Below are positions 5,136 through 8,902 of a DNA stretch of 8,902 bases, piece after piece. How positions within the stretch are numbered: the first letter of the stretch is position 1; each line of letters begins with the position of its first letter. Below the pieces are notes generated by a model. The model was given only the letters and a program-made list of their open reading frames with translations, was not told the origin of the DNA and ran no database searches. The position numbers and the translations under genes are program-made. The DNA is from CAZIPZ01 sp964541075 (GTDB taxonomy: Bacteria > Acidobacteriota > Terriglobia > 20CM-2-55-15): contig CAZIPZ010000170.1 in the NCBI GenBank assembly GCA_964541075.1, positions 1-8,902 on the forward strand. The letters run 5' to 3'.

Positions 5136-5951
5136 ATGGTTTCAGAGGTTCTTCACCAAGGGTTCATTCTGGCAAATCGTCGTTTAGGCGTCGTCCTGCT
5201 GGATCTTTTCTGGAAGGCTATCTGGCTGACTTCGACTATTGTTGTCGGTCTGCTCCAATTCACATGGTTGTTTTCCAGTCTCGAGCAATTCAACCTGAAT
5301 TCCACAAATATTCCAGTCATTGACAGGTTGATCGCTGCTGAAATCGTTCAACGGTTTGGTCGGGATCAGGCGACGGAAATCCTGCTAGTTTTTTTTACTC
5401 TGGTCGTTTTTTCCGGAGGGTTGTGGCTTTGCCTCTCGTCCTATTTCAGAGCAAGAATGTTCGCGCCAGGTCAGTTCCGCGTGTTTATGACTTCAAGCGT
5501 TCTCCGGGCGGCGGTATTGACATCGACTGCCTCCATATTGATTCTTCTGATTATTGGCCCGAACCCATCGTCTCTCTATGACGGATTTTCTGCATCCAGT
5601 GCGGGAACTGCCGGCGGCGCGTTGATTGGTGTTGTCGCCTTCCTAGGCATTGCATTTCTAGTGACGATGGTCGACACGTTGGTGCGTGCCGACTCCGTCG
5701 AACTGCTCGGGAAGGTTTTCATTGAGCTCACGGGCGTAATCGGCGTGTTGGTCGCATTTGAAATGCTCATTCGCTCAGCGGTATGGATCCTGATCATTGC
5801 AGCGTTCCTTAGAATTTCAATGATTGGCGAGGTGTTCGCGACATTCGCGATTGCTTCCACATGCATTGTGTTATTGAGTCTTCTGCACAGCTATCTTCTC
5901 CTCGTGAGGTTCTCCGCCGTTGGTATAATGAGGCGCGATGCCGTCGTTTGA
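5136..5951 (+). CDS. Unrecognised polytopic membrane protein
   Basis: I do not recognise this 271-residue protein. It is strongly hydrophobic, with likely membrane segments at about 17-47, 81-105, 121-141, 158-179, 195-225 (possibly two) and 231-258, so roughly six passes. There is no cleavable signal peptide: the N-terminus (MVSEVLHQGFILANRRLG) looks cytosolic, and the first helix contains a DLFWKAIWL stretch. A soluble loop of about 30 residues (48-80) with an INVxDRL-like helix (60-75) and a Ser/Gly/Ala-rich loop (142-160) separate the helices; the C-terminus is short and basic (MRRDAVV). No catalytic or metal-binding motif is evident. It starts nine bases after the USG-1-like gene, with only a weak G-rich upstream sequence, and overlaps guaA by 14 bases. 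Coding potential is supported by this tight packing and by uninterrupted helix-loop periodicity. It could be an envelope or transport-associated protein, but I infer nothing firm. Confidence 0.75.
   Translation: MVSEVLHQGFILANRRLGVVLLDLFWKAIWLTSTIVVGLLQFTWLFSSLEQFNLNSTNIPVIDRLIAAEIVQRFGRDQATEILLVFFTLVVFSGGLWLCLSSYFRARMFAPGQFRVFMTSSVLRAAVLTSTASILILLIIGPNPSSLYDGFSASSAGTAGGALIGVVAFLGIAFLVTMVDTLVRADSVELLGKVFIELTGVIGVLVAFEMLIRSAVWILIIAAFLRISMIGEVFATFAIASTCIVLLSLLHSYLLLVRFSAVGIMRRDAVV
5921..5929 (+). promoter_or_regulatory. Candidate extended -10 promoter of guaA inside the upstream gene
   Basis: TGGTATAAT is a perfect extended -10 (TGn-TATAAT), eight bases before the guaA ATG at 5938 and within the last codons of the membrane-protein gene. 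No good -35 is visible, which an extended -10 can tolerate. A start six to eight bases downstream would give a nearly leaderless guaA message. GAGG (5930-5933) could serve as a Shine-Dalgarno sequence for read-through transcripts. The block TATAAT-G-AGGC closely matches TATAAT-A-AGGC in front of tsaB. Confidence 0.45.
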
Positions 5952-7467
5952 AACCATCCTCATCCTTGATTTCGGTGGACAATACACGCAGCTCATTGGA
6001 CGCAGGATTCGCGAATCGAACGTCTATACGGAGATTGTCCCGTTCAACATATCGATTAAGGCAATACGAGAGCGCAAACCCAAGGGAATCATTCTTTCCG
6101 GAGGCCCTGCTTCCGTATACGAACCCGACGCACCCATTTGTGATCCCGGAGTGTTTCAGATCGGTGTTCCAGTGCTGGGTATTTGCTATGGAATGCAACT
6201 GATCGGGAAAGAACTCGGCGGCCGAGTTGAGCCTGCGTCGCGACGTGAATACGGCTCGCGTGAGATCGATCCATCAAAGACTTCATGCCTGCTAAACGGT
6301 ATGCGGCAGGTGTGGATGAGCCACGGCGACCGGATTTTGACGCCTCCCCCCGGATTCGAGGTGACGGCTCAAACGGAAAATACAATCGCGGCGATTGAAA
6401 ATCGTGAGCGGAAGATGTTTGGAGTACAGTTCCACCCCGAAGTGACGCATACCCATCACGGCGAATTGTTGTTGCGACGTTTTGTGTTCGATATCTGCAA
6501 GTGCAGCGCAGATTGGACTGTTGGTTCCTTTATTGAGAATTCGGTGGACAGAATTCGCACGCAGGTCGGAGATGGTAGAGCGATTTGCGGCATCAGCGGC
6601 GGCGTGGATTCCACTGTGGCTGCAACACTGGTGTCGCGTGCAATCGGCGACCGGCTCGTGTGCATTTTCGTGAACACCGGTTTGCTGCGAAAGAACGAAT
6701 ATCAAAAGGTTCTTTCAATGCTCCAGAACCGCCTGCGTTTGAACGTTCAAGGTGTGGACGCCTCCGACAGATTTATGAATCTCCTGGCTGGCGTCACCGA
6801 TCCGGAAAGCAAACGCAAAATCATCGGTAATGAGTTCGTCCGCGTTTTTGAAGAAGAGGCTCAGCGAATCGGGGATGCCGAGTTCCTGGTTCAGGGAACC
6901 CTTTATCCCGACGTCATTGAATCCGTGTCCGTACGAGGGCCTTCGCAAACTATCAAATCGCACCACAACGTCGGTGGATTGCCTGAACGAATGAAGTTGC
7001 GGTTGGTAGAGCCCTTGCGCGAGCTCTTCAAAGACGAGGTCAGAAAGGTGGGACTCGAGCTTGGGTTGCCTGAAGAGATGGTGTGGCGCCAGCCGTTCCC
7101 AGGCCCAGGACTGGCAGTGCGGATCATGGGCGAGATCACTAAGGAAGGCGTCCTAATGCTGCAGGAGGCTGATGACATCCTCATCTCTGAGATCAAGAAT
7201 GCGGGATTGTATCGGCAAATTTGGCAGTCGTTTGGAGTTCTACTTCCCGTGCGAAGCGTTGGCGTGATGGGAGACATGCGGACCTACGACCACACGCTTG
7301 CCATCCGAGCCGTGCACAGCACTGATGGTATGACTGCCGATTGGGTCCGCTTGCCTCATGAACTGATGGGACTGATTTCGAATCGGATCGTTAATGAAGT
7401 GAAAGGGATCAATCGCGTGGTGTACGACATCACGTCGAAACCACCTGCCACGATCGAATGGGAATAA
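5938..7467 (+). CDS. guaA: GMP synthase (glutamine-hydrolysing)
   Basis: GuaA converts XMP to GMP using ATP and glutamine, the last step of de novo guanine nucleotide synthesis in the cytosol. The 509-residue protein has the usual two-part structure. The N-terminal class I glutamine amidotransferase has LDFGGQYTQLI (10-20), the nucleophile in GICYGMQL (Cys83) and the His166/Glu168 pair in QFHPE. The C-terminal synthetase has the PP-loop SGGVDS (220-225), followed by VNTGLLRKNE (245-254), QGTLYPDVIES (319-329), HHNVGGLPE (342-350), the PFPGPGL stretch (386-392) and the C-terminal KPPATIEWE that shapes the XMP site and dimer. All catalytic residues are present. The start overlaps the upstream membrane-protein gene by 14 bases, and a candidate promoter lies within that gene. 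dnaE follows after 23 bases. Confidence 0.98.
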   Translation: MPSFETILILDFGGQYTQLIGRRIRESNVYTEIVPFNISIKAIRERKPKGIILSGGPASVYEPDAPICDPGVFQIGVPVLGICYGMQLIGKELGGRVEPASRREYGSREIDPSKTSCLLNGMRQVWMSHGDRILTPPPGFEVTAQTENTIAAIENRERKMFGVQFHPEVTHTHHGELLLRRFVFDICKCSADWTVGSFIENSVDRIRTQVGDGRAICGISGGVDSTVAATLVSRAIGDRLVCIFVNTGLLRKNEYQKVLSMLQNRLRLNVQGVDASDRFMNLLAGVTDPESKRKIIGNEFVRVFEEEAQRIGDAEFLVQGTLYPDVIESVSVRGPSQTIKSHHNVGGLPERMKLRLVEPLRELFKDEVRKVGLELGLPEEMVWRQPFPGPGLAVRIMGEITKEGVLMLQEADDILISEIKNAGLYRQIWQSFGVLLPVRSVGVMGDMRTYDHTLAIRAVHSTDGMTADWVRLPHELMGLISNRIVNEVKGINRVVYDITSKPPATIEWE

Positions 7468-7490
7468 CTCCTGGTTCAAAATAGCTCTTA

Positions 7491-8902
7491 ATGTCCAGCT
7501 TCGTTCATCTACATCTTCACTCCGGGTTCAGTTTGCTCGATGGGGCCTGCGACCACGATACGCTCGCAAAGGCTGCGGTCAAAGCCAAGATGCCGGCCGT
7601 CGCTGTCACCGATCACGGGAACCTGTTCGGCGCGGTTGCTTTCTATGAGGCCGCGCAAAAGGCTGGCGTCAAACCGATCATTGGCTGTGAGATGTACGTG
7701 GCCAAAACCAACAGGAAGGATCGGGATCCGGCAAGTGGACGGCCAAATCATCTCATCCTTCTTTGCGAAAACGAGAAGGGATACAACAATCTTGTAAAGC
7801 TCGTGTCCGCGGGATACCTGGAAGGCTTTTACTACAAGCCGCGAATTGACAAGGAACTCTTGAGAACGCATAGCGAAGGCTTGATTGGTTTATCCGCTTG
7901 TTTGAATGGCGAGGTTTCGGCAAACCTTTTGGGAGGCCGCATCGAGCAGGCAGAGCGATCAGCCGCCGAATATCAGGACATCTTCGGGAAAGATCGATTC
8001 TTTCTCGAAATTCACGATCACGGTCTTGAGAAGCAGCGAAAAATCATTCCCGACATGCTGCGCATTTCGGAACGGACCGGTATCAAGGTCGCAGCAACCA
8101 ACGATTGCCACTACATTCATCAGGATGATTGCCGCGCCCACGACATCCTACTGTGCATCCAAACTGGGAAGACGGTTAACGATCCAAATCGCATGAAGTT
8201 CTACACCGATCAGTTCTATTTCAAGACGCGTCAAGAAATGGATCGCGTATTCGGTGAAATACCATTCGTTCTGGATCAGACGGTCGAAATCGCAGATCGA
8301 TGCGCCTTGAAGCTTCAGCGCGTGAGCAATCCATTTCCAGAATTTCTGGTTCCTCCGGGCTATACGATCGACACGTATTTCGCAAAGGTCGTTCAGGACG
8401 GATACGAGGATAGGCTCATGCATTTGAAGCCCTTGGCGGATCGAGGCTTCCTCAAGACATCATTGGAAGAGTACGAGCGGCGTATCGCTCAAGAGATTCG
8501 CATGATTCAGGAAATGAAGTATGCCGGCTATTTCCTGATCGTTTGGGACCTCATTCGGTTTGCGCGTGAGAGCGATATTCCGGTGGGTCCCGGACGCGGT
8601 TCCGCCGCCGGCAGCCTCGTGTCGTATTGCATGCGGATTACGGATATCGATCCACTCCAGTACGGACTGCTTTTCGAGCGATTTCTCAATCCCGAACGCA
8701 TCACGCTGCCGGATATCGATATCGATTTTTGCATGAATCGCCGTGCTGAGGTCATCGAGTATGTGACTCGCAAGTATGGCCGCGACAATGTTTCGCAAAT
8801 CATTACATTCGGAACTCTCGCCGCGCGCGGAGTTATTCGCGACACCGGCCGAGGCATGGAAATGACATATGCCGAGGTGGATAAGATCGCGAAGATGGTT
8901 CC
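7491..8902 (+). CDS. dnaE: DNA polymerase III alpha subunit (DnaE), N-terminal part
   Basis: The frame from the ATG at 7491 stays open to the window edge (470 full codons), so the gene is cut by the window, not broken. It encodes the catalytic subunit of the replicative polymerase. The N-terminal PHP domain contains HLHLHSGFSLLDGA (6-19), VTDHGN (39-44), GCEMYV (65-70), the Cys at 137 and NDCHY (204-208). The polymerase domain begins with GPGRGSAAGS (366-375) and reaches the palm motif PDIDIDF (407-413) with catalytic Asp410 and Asp412; the third aspartate, the fingers, tau- and beta-binding parts lie beyond the edge. All nine positions used as metal ligands in active PHP domains appear present (His8, His10, Asp17, His42, Glu67, His87, Cys137, Asp205, His207). 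It starts 23 bases after guaA with no evident Shine-Dalgarno sequence. It is of the DnaE, not the Gram-positive PolC, type. Confidence 0.97.
   Translation, partial: MSSFVHLHLHSGFSLLDGACDHDTLAKAAVKAKMPAVAVTDHGNLFGAVAFYEAAQKAGVKPIIGCEMYVAKTNRKDRDPASGRPNHLILLCENEKGYNNLVKLVSAGYLEGFYYKPRIDKELLRTHSEGLIGLSACLNGEVSANLLGGRIEQAERSAAEYQDIFGKDRFFLEIHDHGLEKQRKIIPDMLRISERTGIKVAATNDCHYIHQDDCRAHDILLCIQTGKTVNDPNRMKFYTDQFYFKTRQEMDRVFGEIPFVLDQTVEIADRCALKLQRVSNPFPEFLVPPGYTIDTYFAKVVQDGYEDRLMHLKPLADRGFLKTSLEEYERRIAQEIRMIQEMKYAGYFLIVWDLIRFARESDIPVGPGRGSAAGSLVSYCMRITDIDPLQYGLLFERFLNPERITLPDIDIDFCMNRRAEVIEYVTRKYGRDNVSQIITFGTLAARGVIRDTGRGMEMTYAEVDKIAKMV

Noticed and set aside
6536..6557. Direct repeat AGAATTCG spaced by 14 bases in guaA
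   Set aside because: It is only eight bases long within coding sequence (6536-6543 and 6550-6557). Chance is sufficient.
6292..6705. 137-residue open frame on the minus strand within guaA
   Set aside because: It is completely antisense to well-conserved GMP synthase sequence including the PP-loop. No motif or ribosome-binding site supports it.
7468..7490. Terminator or promoter between guaA and dnaE
   Set aside because: The 23-base gap has no stem with a T-run, and the only -10-like string (CAAAAT, 7477-7482) is too weak to call.

Overview
The window is a compact stretch of bacterial chromosome with a moderate GC content (about 50-55% by eye). It is almost entirely protein-coding, with ten genes. 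One is on the minus strand at the left edge, nine are on the plus strand, and the last runs off the right edge. The longest gap between genes is about 94 bases. I see no rRNA, tRNA, CRISPR array, insertion sequence, integrase or phage gene. The combination of a group III (PPi-type) phosphofructokinase, a DUF465/YdcH protein, the short Psd plus PssA pair, a USG-1-like protein and a DnaE with an intact PHP domain suggests a free-living Gram-negative-type bacterium. Acidobacteriota or a neighbouring phylum is my best guess, but this is an inference from gene content, not a demonstrated placement.

Layout. (1) 22-1053, minus: phosphofructokinase whose diagnostic residues (Asp104, Lys125) predict pyrophosphate rather than ATP as phosphoryl donor. 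It carries a perfect 24-bp palindrome inside its coding sequence. (2) 1054-1084: a 31-bp divergent intergenic region with a TATAAT box. (3) 1085-2238: tsaB and rimI, overlapping by 4 bases, for tRNA t6A formation and N-terminal protein acetylation. (4) 2312-2554: a small coiled-coil DUF465 protein. (5) 2649-4116: psd and pssA, overlapping by 20 bases, the two-step route from CDP-diacylglycerol to phosphatidylethanolamine. (6) 4122-5126: a USG-1-like relative of aspartate-semialdehyde dehydrogenase that lacks the catalytic cysteine. (7) 5136-5951: an unrecognised six-or-so-pass membrane protein. (8) 5938-7467: guaA, GMP synthase. (9) 7491 to the right edge: the N-terminal 470 residues of DNA polymerase III alpha subunit, with PHP and palm motifs intact.

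From psd to dnaE the genes overlap or lie within 23 bases of each other, so they look like one transcription unit with at least one internal promoter candidate (in front of guaA). Several starts (tsaB, psd, dnaE) have no good Shine-Dalgarno sequence. tsaB and guaA share a near-identical TATAAT-R-AGGC block just before the ATG, which raises the possibility of leaderless or very short-leader transcripts.

I do not see a clear new multi-gene system: most of the window is housekeeping. The points most worth following are the perfect palindrome inside the phosphofructokinase gene, the catalytically dead ASADH-like protein with its unknown membrane-protein neighbour downstream of the phospholipid genes, and the shared promoter-like block.
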